Shown: positions 9,089 through 17,896 of the stretch, piece by piece | Position numbering within the stretch: the first letter of the stretch is position 1 | Layout of the letters: the number at the start of each line of letters is the position of its first letter | Notes under the pieces: model-generated | Databases searched by the model: none | The model's input: only the letters and a program-made list of their open reading frames with translations | What the model was told of the DNA's origin: nothing | From: Paenibacillus sp. MAHUQ-63 | GTDB taxonomy: Bacteria > Bacillota > Bacilli > Paenibacillales > NBRC-103111 | Direction of reading: 5' to 3' | DNA: 64,000 nt | Assembly: GCF_028765165.1 (NCBI RefSeq) | Contig: NZ_JARADB010000001.1 | Coordinates: 992,001-1,056,000, forward strand | Made by a program: the position numbers and the translations under genes

Positions 9089-9290
9089 TATTCGAATAAT
9101 CATACACAATTCGGCTCTTAGCCGCTTCCCCCGGTGATTCTATTCGAATAATCATACACATTCAGCGCTTAGCCGCCTCTTTCGGTGATTCTATTCGAAT
9201 AATCATATACATTTCGGCTATTAGCCGCTTCTTCCGGTGATTCTATCCGAATAATCATACACATTTCGGCTGCGGCTCCTCTTCCAGAAG
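9089..9290. repeat. four tandem units of about 52 bp
   Basis: Units start at 9089, 9141, 9192 and 9244; the last one decays after about 30 bp. Each begins with TATTCGAATA (a perfect palindrome; TATCCGAATA in the last) followed by ATCATACACA. Each then carries a small hairpin of the GGCT-N3-AGCC kind and ends in CGGTGATTC. No open frame crosses the array. Spacing and similarity show tandem duplication of a short intergenic element. Confidence 0.9.
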
Positions 9291-9308
9291 CACGTAACTT
9301 GAATTAAG

Positions 9309-9990
9309 TCATTCCAGTTATTCTTACAGTAATAGAGCTAGGTAGCGGAATAACGGGAGTTTTCCCATATATCGCTGGCGGGGGCGGAGATGCGGACGAG
9401 CGAAGGGGATCAACCTACTTTCGACGTAAACAAGCTAGCTCAGAGAGCGAACCTTACCCCTGGTCACCGTAACTGGAATTCCTCCTGTTAAAACATCGAA
9501 ATCCACCTCGCGCTGCAGCCACAACTGGAAATTCTCCTGCTAATTCCGCCAAAAGTGCCACGTTTGTTCAACTAGTTTGGTTATTAACTGGAGACATTCC
9601 AGTTATTCACTCTGTAAGAGAGTTAGGTGGTGGAGTAACGGGAGTTTTTCCATCTATGCTCCCGGGGGAGGGGGGGGGAGAGGCGGACGAGCGAAGGGGT
9701 ATCCAACCTGATAGAGGGCTCGGTATCCACTGCTGCATCACAAGAACCACATTGCTACTTTCACGTAAACAAGCTAGCTCAGGGAGCGCCCCTTGCATCG
9801 TATCACCCGTACTTTGAATTTATCCAGTTAAAACATCGAAATCCCCCCGCGTCGAAATTGCAACTGAATTTAATTACTCCTGCTATTCCCACCTTGTCCC
9901 CCTCCTCTCATCACAATAACTGGTCTAACTCCTGTTAACTTTCGTGAAAGTGCCGTTTCCCTTCACGATTGTTTTTTCTAACTGGAGTAA
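9309..9990. repeat. two diverged copies of a non-coding repeat
   Basis: Copy 1 spans about 9309-9594 and copy 2 about 9595-9990. Shared landmarks, in the same order, are CATTCCAGTTATTC, AACGGGAGTTTT, CGGACGAGCGAAGGGG, ACGTAAACAAGCTAGCTCAG, GTTAAAACATCGAAATCC, AAAGTGCC and TAACTGGAG. Copy 2 carries about 50 extra bases in the middle. Substitutions are scattered and no reading frame is kept, so the element is non-coding. The ends contain CCAGTTA and TAACTGG, which are reverse complements of each other. Confidence 0.75.
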
Positions 9991-10123
9991 TTCGTTCCGC
10001 AAGTCCATTCGGCAGCAGAAAAGCTGGGCTAGAGTTATCTTGTAAGGGACACGCCTTACATCGCGGCGCATAGTGTGCACCCACGCCTACCACTCGGCTG
10101 GCATCATACCTATCGCATCATAC

Positions 10124-10152
10124 GCAAAAAACCCTTCCATAAAGGAAGGGTT
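10124..10152 (-). terminator. terminator of the hypothetical gene at 10167
   Basis: AACCCTTCC and GGAAGGGTT form a perfect 9-bp stem with a 5-base loop, followed on the minus strand by a run of six T. Confidence 0.9.
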
Positions 10153-10166
10153 CCATTTCCATGTAT

Positions 10167-10550
10167 TCAAGACATTAAATCTTCAAAATCATCCGGGATC
10201 GTGATCACGTCGCCTGGTTTGGATTCATTCATGATCTGCCTGGCACGGGCAATCTCCGCACGCAGCTTATTCACTTGCTCCATCGGCTTCTTCACATAAT
10301 GAATGTACTCGACGGCCAGATGGTGGTCAGGTTTCTTGCCGGTGAACATGCGGCGAAGCGACGACATCGCCTGATACGCACGCTCTTCCTTCATTCTCTT
10401 CATTTCGTATCGCTCGACAACTTGCTCAATCTCTAAAGCCTGCTGCTCTTTGCGGGCAATGTAAGCTTCTAAGAAAGGAAACACCTCAGCGGCTTTCCGT
10501 GGAGTACGTTGAGAATTACCGTCCAATCGCATAGCATTCAGCATCGTCAT
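10167..10550 (-). CDS. hypothetical helical protein
   Basis: I do not recognise this 127 aa protein. It is soluble, highly charged and predicted mostly helical. A segment at about 28-62 is rich in Glu, Lys, Arg and Gln (KEQQALEIEQVVERYEMKR) and may form a coiled coil, with another helix near 88-110. The C-terminus is acidic (IPDDFEDLMS). Two start codons six bases apart (10550 and 10544) are both compatible with the GGGGAG/AGGTGA sites. It has its own terminator and lies 73 bp downstream of the chemoreceptor gene on the same strand. Confidence 0.65.
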   Translation of the reverse strand: MTMLNAMRLDGNSQRTPRKAAEVFPFLEAYIARKEQQALEIEQVVERYEMKRMKEERAYQAMSSLRRMFTGKKPDHHLAVEYIHYVKKPMEQVNKLRAEIARARQIMNESKPGDVITIPDDFEDLMS

Positions 10551-10623
10551 TTCACCTGTCTCCCCATGTCAACATTCATCACAGTAATCTTATTTTACAC
10601 TAAAATAACGGATTTGAGAACCA

Positions 10624-12144
10624 TTATTTCAAGATTAAATCGATTCCTACGACACCAACAGGGGTTCCCATGTCATCTATTATCGCTTTGGAGAGCGTGA
10701 TACACGGTTTTTTCGTAATAGCTGACACATATACTTGCGAAACGAAAAGCTCACCTGCCATCGCGCGCTTCCACCATTCTCTTCCCTTCGCATTGACCAA
10801 TCCGGCTTCAGGAAGCGAGTAGATGAATGTGCCGTCGGCACGATTGGACCAAATTGCTTCAACCCCCTCGGTTTTGTTCAAAACCGCGCTTAACTGGGCA
10901 GCATGCTTCTCCTCAGCCAATGACTTGATGTCAGGTATGAGCACTAGAGAGCTGAGCAATTGCTTCATCTCTTGCGTATTCACATTCGCCGATCCTTGCT
11001 TGTTCTGCAGGCCGACAGCTTGAATCGCTTGAATCAGCTCGGTGGAGGAGCGGTCAAGATTGTGATTGATATGCTGCAGCATGGAAACTTCCTGACGCTG
11101 TTTCTTCATCTGTTCCAACGTATTCTCCACACTGGACATCGTCTCATTCATCAATTCCACGACCTGGCCTAATGAAGACCTCGTATCCGTTGCCAGCGAA
11201 GACTGCGTCTTGGTTGAGGTGGCCGTACTCGCGACAAGATTATTCACATGAAGGATCAGCGAGAAAATCGTGTCGATCTTTTCTTTCATTACCTTCATTT
11301 CATTAATCCCGTGAGCGACGGATTTCTTCTCCTCGGCGACTGCAGCCACGACTTGCTCTACGCCGCTTTCGATGGACGCCAAAATCTCCGACGATTTCGT
11401 TACCGCTTCATGGCTCTGAGCAGCCAGCTTCTTAATCTCTTGCGCAACGACCGAGAAGCCGCGCCCTTGTTCGCCCGCTCGAGCTGCTTCAATAGAAGCG
11501 TTGAGAGCCAGCAGCGAGGTTTGCGAAACGACCTCCGCAATAAATACGTTGATCTCTTCAATTTTGGACGTATGCTCGGTCAAATCCTGAATTTTTCGCT
11601 GCATCGTGTCATTGTTGACATGCAGATCGTTCATCACCTCATCCGTCGCATTCAAGGAACGGCATACGTCAACGACGGAATCCTTCGTTTGTTCGCTCTC
11701 TCGGTGCATATGTAGAGATGAATCCAGAATCTGATCGGCCGCCGCCGCTACCTGCTGGATCGCCGCGAAAGCCTCCTGCAGCTGCCCGACGGCTTGATTA
11801 CTGCGCGCCTTCAGAACCTCTTCCCCTTGAATCGAGGCATCTGCAATGAACAGCAGTTGTCCGATGGAACGATTCACTTCCTCCACCGCTGCAGCCAATC
11901 GATCTGCGACAACCTGCGATTCCTGAATAAACGTGCGGAACTGCTCCTGTTTATCAACCTCAGCTTGCTGCGAGACGCTGGACGCTTTATTCGTAACAGC
12001 AACCAACACGCCCACCAACACAAAAACGGCCGCCCCTGCTGCCGCAAACCAACGCGTTGCCGACAATAAAGCGATTACACTTACTGCAATACCGATGAGA
12101 ATTAGACCGTAGAACCAAGCTTTCCGTTTCGTCTCCGCCTGCAT
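10624..12144 (-). CDS. methyl-accepting chemotaxis protein with C-terminal Cache/PAS-like domain
   Basis: Chemoreceptor-like protein of 506 aa. Two closely spaced membrane helices at about 8-50 leave almost no extracellular part. The cytoplasmic signalling domain (about 100-380) has the conserved hairpin tip containing [20 protein letters not shown]. After it, at about 395-506, comes a domain with WWKRAM and [10 protein letters not shown] that looks like part of a Cache or PAS fold. The sensor therefore seems to lie in the cytoplasm after the signalling tip, opposite to classical receptors. I chose the ATG at 12144; a TTG 30 bases upstream would place the GGGGGGAG ribosome binding site inside the gene. 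No che genes are nearby. Confidence 0.88.
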   Translation of the reverse strand: MQAETKRKAWFYGLILIGIAVSVIALLSATRWFAAAGAAVFVLVGVLVAVTNKASSVSQQAEVDKQEQFRTFIQESQVVADRLAAAVEEVNRSIGQLLFIADASIQGEEVLKARSNQAVGQLQEAFAAIQQVAAAADQILDSSLHMHRESEQTKDSVVDVCRSLNATDEVMNDLHVNNDTMQRKIQDLTEHTSKIEEINVFIAEVVSQTSLLALNASIEAARAGEQGRGFSVVAQEIKKLAAQSHEAVTKSSEILASIESGVEQVVAAVAEEKKSVAHGINEMKVMKEKIDTIFSLILHVNNLVASTATSTKTQSSLATDTRSSLGQVVELMNETMSSVENTLEQMKKQRQEVSMLQHINHNLDRSSTELIQAIQAVGLQNKQGSANVNTQEMKQLLSSLVLIPDIKSLAEEKHAAQLSAVLNKTEGVEAIWSNRADGTFIYSLPEAGLVNAKGREWWKRAMAGELFVSQVYVSAITKKPCITLSKAIIDDMGTPVGVVGIDLILK

Positions 12145-12257
12145 TAGCAACTGGCACTCCCCCCAGAAGGACAAATGTTAGATTTTGCTACATTATATCG
12201 AAAATAGGCGAGGATGAAAAGAAAATTAAACCGAGCGGTCAGCCGCTTTATCCGCAG

Positions 12258-12295
12258 CAAAAGAGCAGAGGCCTTTCAAGGCCCCTGCTCTTTTG
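12258..12295 (-). terminator. terminator after the SASP-like gene
   Basis: AAGAGCAGaGGCC pairs with GGCCcCTGCTCTT around TTTCAA. It lies just downstream of the small minus-strand gene ending at 12316. T-rich tracts are short on both sides. Confidence 0.75.
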
Positions 12296-12315
12296 TTCCT
12301 ATAAGTAAGTGTGCA

Positions 12316-12453
12316 TTATTTATTTTGGTTTTGGTTTTGATTTTGGTTGTTGTTTTGTTGCTGGTTGTTAGAGACCGTATTTTCCGAAGCAAACTCTACG
12401 TCTTGAGCTGTTTGGGAGCTCAAATTTCTGTTCTTGTTGTTTTTGTTCTTCAT
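12316..12453 (-). CDS. gamma-type small acid-soluble spore protein-like mini-gene (45 aa)
   Basis: A 45-residue frame starts at an ATG eight bases after the very strong site AGGAGGTGAT and is followed by a terminator. The product starts MKNKNNKNRN, contains VEFASEN (gamma-type spore proteins carry an EFASE motif) and ends in a run of Asn/Gln (NQNQNQNQNK). Low complexity rich in Asn and Gln, small size and the EFASE core fit SspE-like gamma SASPs, amino-acid stores of the spore core. The family normally carries two EFASE repeats; only one is present, so this is a short or divergent member. A forespore (sigma-G) promoter could not be identified with correct spacing. Confidence 0.6.
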   Translation of the reverse strand: MKNKNNKNRNLSSQTAQDVEFASENTVSNNQQQNNNQNQNQNQNK

Positions 12454-12526
12454 CTTCAATCACCTCCTGATGTATATGGTTTCCCATTCAGGAGTTTTTA
12501 TGTTGGAAATGTTCCGCCAATTTGGT

Positions 12527-13162
12527 CTACAGCGCTTTGGTCGAAGTGATGATCTCATCCTTCAATTGATTCCAGATGACCTCCGTCACCTTGCCGCTAC
12601 CCTGCTTGACAATAAAAACTTTGACGGTTTTCTTGCCCCACTCTTTATAGACTTGATCCTTCGTGTCAAAGTAAAGGTCAATCTTTTTCCCCTTGATGGC
12701 GCTGCCCGTATCCGCCACTACGCCATAGCCGTAACCCGGGATGTACAGAACCGTACCAAGCGGGAACACCTTCGTGTCGGCGGCGATCGTCGACAAAGCT
12801 TTATCGTCGCGCTTCACTTTGATCCCTGAATAGGTGATCCCGTATTCCGGGTGGTCCGGATTTTTCCCTGTCGACTCTTTGCCCGCGTAATACCCGGTTG
12901 CCGTTACTTCAACGGCTGTGAGCTTGGACAAGTCCGAATCCAATTTCGGCACGTATCGGTAGTTGGATTGCTGCTTCGTTTCTTGCGCGACCGGCACGGA
13001 AGCTGGTCCCGCTTTCCCCGGAACGTCCATTTGACGCGGCGCTTGTATATGAGCTACGGTGTCTCCCGTACTCCTTGTCTCTTGTCCGAAAAGCGCGATT
13101 AGCACAATCATGATCATCCATGTACCGAGCCATTTGGGTTGAGTAAATAAGCCAGTAAACAT
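12527..13162 (-). CDS. exported 3D-domain protein (YuiC/YocH-like)
   Basis: Protein of 211 aa with one N-terminal membrane or signal segment (about 9-28) and a Ser/Pro/Gln-rich spacer. The C-terminal 3D domain spans about 95-195, with the three conserved Asp in [23 protein letters not shown] and KKIDLYFDT. 3D domains occur in MltA-like lytic transglycosylases and in stationary-phase survival muralytic factors acting on peptidoglycan. I chose the ATG at 13162 after AGGGGAGG; an upstream extension of 38 codons has no such site. No cell-wall-binding LysM repeats are visible. Confidence 0.85.
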   Translation of the reverse strand: MFTGLFTQPKWLGTWMIMIVLIALFGQETRSTGDTVAHIQAPRQMDVPGKAGPASVPVAQETKQQSNYRYVPKLDSDLSKLTAVEVTATGYYAGKESTGKNPDHPEYGITYSGIKVKRDDKALSTIAADTKVFPLGTVLYIPGYGYGVVADTGSAIKGKKIDLYFDTKDQVYKEWGKKTVKVFIVKQGSGKVTEVIWNQLKDEIITSTKAL

Positions 13163-13294
13163 CGTTTTGATACCTCCCCTACTATTGCAGGTTGTCCAGT
13201 TCATGCCAGAATTAAACCTCCATATGCAGACTCCCTGTATAAGGTGTCCCAAATCCGCTCCCTTATTCATACCCAAATGGTTTTTTTTGAAACA

Positions 13295-13330
13295 AAAAAA
13301 GCAGAGAAGAATGGCTCTTCTCTGCTTCCT
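13295..13330 (-). terminator. terminator of thrS
   Basis: AAGCAGAGAAGA pairs with TCTTCTCTGCTT around a short loop and is followed on the minus strand by a run of seven T. Confidence 0.9.
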
Positions 13331-13340
13331 TTTTATGGTA

Positions 13341-15275
13341 TTAATGTTTTTCGTTAATTTCGTCCCTGATCATGCCGATAACTTGGTCAATCGGATGGGT
13401 ACCCAAGTCGCCCTGGCCGCGTTTACGGACGGACAAACTGTCATTCGTCATTTCGTTCTCACCGACGACGAGCATGTACGGAATTTTCTCCAGCTGCGCT
13501 TCACGAATTTTGTAGCCCAGCTTCTCGTTGCGGTTGTCGGCCTCTACCCGAATGCCGGCAGCTTGCAGGCGCTCCGTCACTTTATTCGAAAACTCCTCAA
13601 AAGCTGGAGAAACAGGAATCACTTTGGCTTGAACCGGCATCAACCAAGTCGGCAATGCGCCTGCGAAGTTCTCCAGCAGGAAGGCTGTCATACGCTCCAT
13701 AGTAGAGATGATTCCTCTATGGATAACAACCGGGCGATGCTTCTGGCCGTCTTCTCCGGTATACTCCAGCTGGAACCGCTCCGGCAGCAAGAAATCGATT
13801 TGCGCCGTCGAGAGCGTCTCTTCTTTCTTCAGCGCAGTTTTGATCTGAACGTCCAGTTTAGGACCGTAGAATGCCGCTTCCCCTTCAGCCTCGAAGAACG
13901 GAAGTCCTAGCTCTTCAACAACTTCGCGCAGCATGCGTTGGGACGTTTCCCACATTTGATCGTCTTGGAAATACTTCTCCGTATCCTTCGGATCGCGGTA
14001 GGATAGGCGGAAACGGTAATCCGTAATGCCGAAATCCGCATACACTTGACGGATCAAGTTCACAACGCGGGAGAACTCTTCCTTGATTTGGTCCAAACGG
14101 CAGAAGATATGCGCGTCATTCAATGTCATCGCACGTACACGGTGAAGACCTGTCAGCGCGCCGGACATTTCGTAACGGTGCATCGTGCCAAGCTCAGCAA
14201 TCCGGATCGGCAGATCACGGTAGCTGCGCATATCGCTTTTGTACACCATCATATGGTGAGGGCAGTTCATCGGACGAAGAACGAGCTCCTCATTGTCCAT
14301 GACCATTTTCGGGAACATATCCTCGCTGTAGTGCTCCCAGTGTCCGGAAGTTTTGTACAGATCGACGTTCGCCAGTACAGGCGTGTACACGTGCTGGTAG
14401 CCCAAACGCTCTTCCAGATCAACAATGTAACGTTCCATTGTGCGTCTCAACTTGGCACCGTTCGGCAGCCACAGCGGCAGGCCTTGTCCGACCTCGCGGG
14501 AGAAAGCGAACATTTTGAGCTCTCTGCCCAGCTTGCGGTGATCGCGCTTCTTCGCTTCTTCCAGCAAATGCAGGTGCTCATCCAGCTGAGCTTTCTTAGG
14601 GAATGCTGTTCCATAAATACGCTGCAGCATTTTGTTCTTCGCATCGCCGCGCCAGTAAGCACCCGCTACGCTCAGCAATTTGAACGCTTTGATCTTGCCG
14701 GTGGAAGGTAAATGCGGTCCGCGGCACAAGTCGAAGAATTCGCCTTGATCGTAAATCGTAAGCACCGAATCCTCCGGCAGGTCGCGGATCAATTCAAGCT
14801 TATACGGATCTTCCATTTCCGTGAAAATGCGAATGGCTTCCTCACGGGATACAACACGGCGGGTAATCGCCAAGTTCTCGTTCGTGATGCGCTCCATTTC
14901 CTTCTCGATTTTCACCAAATCCTCAGGGTTCAGCGGAGTATCCAAATCGATATCATAGTAGAAGCCGTCCTCGATGACAGGCCCGATGCCCAATTTGACG
15001 GCTTTCTCGCCATAGATGCGCTTGATCGCTTGTGCCATCAAGTGAGCTGTGCTGTGACGATACATTTCCAAGCCGGCTTCCGTATCCAATGTCAAAATCT
15101 CAACGTCGGCATCCTGCTCCAAAGGGAAGGACAAATCGACGGATTTCCCGTTCACTTTGCCGCCCACCGCATTTTTCTTAAGTCCGGAAGATATGGATTC
15201 CGCCACTTGCTCGATGGTCGTTCCAACTGCGTACTCTCTCACTGCGCCATCCGGTAATTTCACTTGTACAACCAT
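13341..15275 (-). CDS. thrS: threonine-tRNA ligase
   Basis: Class II aminoacyl-tRNA synthetase of 644 aa that charges tRNA-Thr. Domains in order: TGS (about 1-62, [15 protein letters not shown]), the editing domain with [10 protein letters not shown] at about 72-225, the catalytic core with [13 protein letters not shown] and [18 protein letters not shown], and the C-terminal anticodon domain after about 540. The start at 15275 follows GGAGGAAAC; a longer frame runs back into the leader. A Thr T-box leader precedes it. In Bacillus the neighbour ytxC is also next to thrS. Confidence 0.98.
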   Translation of the reverse strand: MVVQVKLPDGAVREYAVGTTIEQVAESISSGLKKNAVGGKVNGKSVDLSFPLEQDADVEILTLDTEAGLEMYRHSTAHLMAQAIKRIYGEKAVKLGIGPVIEDGFYYDIDLDTPLNPEDLVKIEKEMERITNENLAITRRVVSREEAIRIFTEMEDPYKLELIRDLPEDSVLTIYDQGEFFDLCRGPHLPSTGKIKAFKLLSVAGAYWRGDAKNKMLQRIYGTAFPKKAQLDEHLHLLEEAKKRDHRKLGRELKMFAFSREVGQGLPLWLPNGAKLRRTMERYIVDLEERLGYQHVYTPVLANVDLYKTSGHWEHYSEDMFPKMVMDNEELVLRPMNCPHHMMVYKSDMRSYRDLPIRIAELGTMHRYEMSGALTGLHRVRAMTLNDAHIFCRLDQIKEEFSRVVNLIRQVYADFGITDYRFRLSYRDPKDTEKYFQDDQMWETSQRMLREVVEELGLPFFEAEGEAAFYGPKLDVQIKTALKKEETLSTAQIDFLLPERFQLEYTGEDGQKHRPVVIHRGIISTMERMTAFLLENFAGALPTWLMPVQAKVIPVSPAFEEFSNKVTERLQAAGIRVEADNRNEKLGYKIREAQLEKIPYMLVVGENEMTNDSLSVRKRGQGDLGTHPIDQVIGMIRDEINEKH

Positions 15276-15299
15276 GTTGTTTCCTCCTGCCAAATATGA

Positions 15300-15575
15300 A
15301 TTGAACGCAAAAAAGCACACTGCATCCCATAAGGGACGAGTGCGCTCAGCTCGTGGTTCCACCCTAGTTCGATCCGCACATGGCGAATCCTCATCAGCAT
15401 TCGATAACGGGAATGATTCCGGTGCTGTATACTAATGTCCGCAGTTCAGGGCATATTCCACAACACGGCTACAAAGGGGTAAACAATCTGATTCGCTGAA
15501 GGAGATTGCAGCCGAGTCTCCTCTCTCTGAGCAGGTCTTACAGAAAGTTGTTGTCTTTGTTCCTAACGCCTTCGC
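15300..15575 (-). ncRNA. T-box riboswitch leader of thrS
   Basis: The conserved T-box AGGGTGGAACCACGAG lies at 15350-15365 (minus strand). It is followed by a terminator hairpin (15308-15345) ending in TTTTTT, whose 5' arm overlaps the antiterminator. A Stem I-like AGAGAG element lies further upstream. A Thr codon ACC occurs at 15478-15480 in the 3' side of the Stem I region and could be the specifier, although I could not fold the full stem by hand. Uncharged tRNA-Thr should permit readthrough into thrS. Confidence 0.9.
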
Positions 15576-15580
15576 TCATT

Positions 15581-15609
15581 ATTATAATTGGCTCGTCGGC
15601 CAAGGTCAA
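15581..15609 (-). promoter_or_regulatory. promoter of the thrS T-box transcript
   Basis: On the minus strand TTGACC (15604-15609) and TATAAT (15581-15586) are 17 bp apart. The -35 box overlaps the stop codon of ytxC. Confidence 0.8.
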
Positions 15610-16547
15610 GGGGATAGTTGATCCTGTTTCTTGGCTTCCCCTAAATAAATATCGCATGTTCGGCAATACGAGCACACGGTCGTCCGGTCCTCGAAGATTT
15701 GCCTGATCGTCTTAATGACGGTCACCTCGGGATCTCGCGTGTGAATATAAATCGTTGCCGGAGAGACCGTAATCAATGTGCTGACGATCATATCTTCAAA
15801 ATTGATATCCTTCTCCAGCACTTCCAGCTTGAAGGTTGCGTCAAATTCACTGGCATCGATCAGCTCCAGACGGTCGTTAAGAATAACGAACTCGTGCCCG
15901 CCTTTGTGAATAAGGTGTGCAACAGGGATTTTGGCTTCCTGAATATACACGAAATATTGCAAAAGAGAAATAAATTCCTGATATTGGCGGTCCATCATAT
16001 ACTCGTCAATGGCATACTCGGCGATTTCCCGCAGCTCGTCCAAGTAATCCTGCAAGCGGAAATGAAGAAACCCGTCCAAGCTGAACGAAGGTGTCTCCTC
16101 CATCGTCTGGATGAGCAGCTCGACGAGCACTTGTTTGCGCCGCTGCCTGCCGAAGGAGCCATTCAGCGCAGGCGAGTTCTCTAATCCGGTTTCGGAGTAC
16201 AGACTCTGCTTGCAATATCCTTCAATCGCTTCAATGTCTTCGATGGCTTCATATTTAAAATCTTTGACGATCAGATTTCTCAATATGCCCGATTCCTTGT
16301 CCGTCATAATGTGATCAGCCAGCACACCGGCAAGACTAGGCAGCATTTGTTTGCGGATGGACAGAGCTTCTTGGTCCGTCGCCTTCGCCTCAACACGGAT
16401 ACTTGCGTGCGTTTCAAACGTTTCGTACCCGATGTTCCAACCCTTGCGGACAGTATGTAAAAGCTTCAGCTCACGTTCAATTGCGGCGCTTAATGAACGT
16501 ATATTGGGCTCGTCGGCTTTCATAATCACTATTGTAAACAGATCCAT
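15606..16547 (-). CDS. ytxC: YtxC-like putative sporulation protein
   Basis: Soluble protein of 313 aa with no membrane segment. It resembles the YtxC family found only in spore-forming Firmicutes: a helical middle region (LHFRLQDYLDELREIAEYAI) and a C-terminal half with CSYCRTCDIYLG, a Cys pair that could bind metal. The molecular function is unknown. The start follows GGAAGGAGTGAGG. It lies directly upstream of thrS on the same strand, as in Bacillus subtilis, but the strong promoter at its 3' end means thrS does not depend on it. Confidence 0.8.
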   Translation of the reverse strand: MDLFTIVIMKADEPNIRSLSAAIERELKLLHTVRKGWNIGYETFETHASIRVEAKATDQEALSIRKQMLPSLAGVLADHIMTDKESGILRNLIVKDFKYEAIEDIEAIEGYCKQSLYSETGLENSPALNGSFGRQRRKQVLVELLIQTMEETPSFSLDGFLHFRLQDYLDELREIAEYAIDEYMMDRQYQEFISLLQYFVYIQEAKIPVAHLIHKGGHEFVILNDRLELIDASEFDATFKLEVLEKDINFEDMIVSTLITVSPATIYIHTRDPEVTVIKTIRQIFEDRTTVCSYCRTCDIYLGEAKKQDQLSP

Positions 16548-16741
16548 GTCCTCACTCCTTCCATCTATACATCCTCCTCTTAAGAGTATATGGTCGATAG
16601 GTAGGAGATATACAAAGATCCAATTGCCATTTCCTTTCAGTTTTCTTTATGAAATCTTTAAGTAAAGTTATTCCAATCGCGTAATCTTTCATGCTATGAT
16701 AAATGTAATAGTGCTTTAGTAGTATATTGGAGTGAGTATCT

Positions 16742-17842
16742 ATGCATATTGACGCATATCAAATGCACAAACAAGCCTGGAACCGCAAGCTGCTAAACAC
16801 ATACTGGTTCCTTGTCATGATTCAATTGCCCTTCGAATTCATCTATTCCTTCGCTGCCAAGCGGGATACTTCCGCTATGCTCAAACATTTGTACGTTTCC
16901 GTCCTCATCATGATCCTCATCCTGCTGCTTCTAGAAACGACCAACAAGTATTATACGAAGCTGCTCGACTACCAAATTATTAGCGGCGGCGCGATTCTAT
17001 CATTTACGATCATTTTCTTTAATCACGAAATGAAGCCTATCATCCTCTATATGTTTCTCCCGATATTCGTATCCATCTTTTATTTTCAACTCTCCAAAAT
17101 TGTTTATTCCTTAGCCATTACATTGGCATCGTTTTCAATTCTTTATGCTGTAAGATTAAACGTACTGACCGCGTATACGCCGGCCGATTTCTTAACGATA
17201 CTGCCTGTGTTATGCATCATTTCGGTTGTTATATCCGGGATCATGAAGCGCGGCGTCGAAATTCTGAACAATTTGCAGGCTACGACCGAGTTGAAACAAG
17301 AGCTCATGATCAAAAATATCATAATGGACAAGCTTTCCAAGACGGATGCGCTGACCGATCTGTACAATCACATCACCTTTCATGAGTACTTGGATGAGCT
17401 TATCGTCCAGAATGCATTAGGTCATTTCTGCATCCATATCGCCTTGCTGGATATCGACAATTTCAAGAAGGTGAATGATTCCTACGGTCATCGGGCCGGC
17501 GACGCCGTTTTGCAGAGCGTTGGCAGCACCTTGAAGCACTGCGTTGGCCTCAATGACTTTGTCGCGAGATATGGCGGCGAAGAGTTCGCCATTATTTTCA
17601 CGGAGCAAAGCACGGACGAGGTGTATACCTTGCTGGAACGAATCCGTTGGCAAATTTCCCAAGTGGCCTATGACGAGCTGCTCGGGCAGTCCGTTACGAT
17701 CTCCATCGGGCTTTGCGAGTATATGCCGGGAACGACGAAGGAATCGCTGTTTGCCGGAGCCGACCAATCGCTGTACACCGCTAAGAAGACAGGGAAAAAT
17801 AAGACCGTGATTTACTCCGCTTCATTGAAGGAAGCGAAATAA
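16742..17842 (+). CDS. membrane GGDEF diguanylate cyclase
   Basis: Protein of 366 aa. Five or six hydrophobic segments in residues about 20-185 form a membrane sensor. A short coiled linker (KQELMIKNIIMDKLSKTDALTDLYNH) leads into a GGDEF domain at about 200-360. The active-site motif is GGEEF (in RYGGEEFAIIF), an accepted functional variant, so it should make cyclic di-GMP. No inhibitory RxxD motif was obvious before the signature and no EAL domain is present. The start follows GGAGTGAG. The gene is monocistronic and convergent with mqnC, sharing a terminator with it. Confidence 0.9.
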   Translation: MHIDAYQMHKQAWNRKLLNTYWFLVMIQLPFEFIYSFAAKRDTSAMLKHLYVSVLIMILILLLLETTNKYYTKLLDYQIISGGAILSFTIIFFNHEMKPIILYMFLPIFVSIFYFQLSKIVYSLAITLASFSILYAVRLNVLTAYTPADFLTILPVLCIISVVISGIMKRGVEILNNLQATTELKQELMIKNIIMDKLSKTDALTDLYNHITFHEYLDELIVQNALGHFCIHIALLDIDNFKKVNDSYGHRAGDAVLQSVGSTLKHCVGLNDFVARYGGEEFAIIFTEQSTDEVYTLLERIRWQISQVAYDELLGQSVTISIGLCEYMPGTTKESLFAGADQSLYTAKKTGKNKTVIYSASLKEAK

Positions 17843-17843
17843 A

Positions 17844-17884
17844 AGAAAGCCTCCTGGCCGCGACAAGCGGTCTGGAGGCTTTGC
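17844..17884. terminator. shared terminator between the GGDEF gene and mqnC
   Basis: AAAGCCTCC-tGGCCGC and GCGGtC-tGGAGGCTTT form a long stem between two converging genes, with A- and T-rich flanks, so it can act in both directions. Confidence 0.8.
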
Positions 17885-17896
17885 TATTAGAAGTGA

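Larger units (their letters stand above)
9057..10123. other. gene-free, repeat-rich intergenic region of about 1.07 kb
   Basis: Between the amt terminator and the next terminator I find no convincing coding sequence. Apart from the two repeat families listed separately, it contains a G-rich run near 9664-9680. The stretch at 9990-10123 has no feature I can name. Confidence 0.6.

Noticed and set aside
9089-9290. CRISPR array
   Set aside because: The units are directly tandem without unique spacers between conserved repeats, and no cas genes are present.
9436-9788. tRNA D-arm-like strings TAGCTCAG(A/G)GAGCG at 9436-9449 and 9775-9788
   Set aside because: No acceptor stem, anticodon arm or TTCGA-type T-arm can be placed around them; they are part of the conserved core of the repeat.
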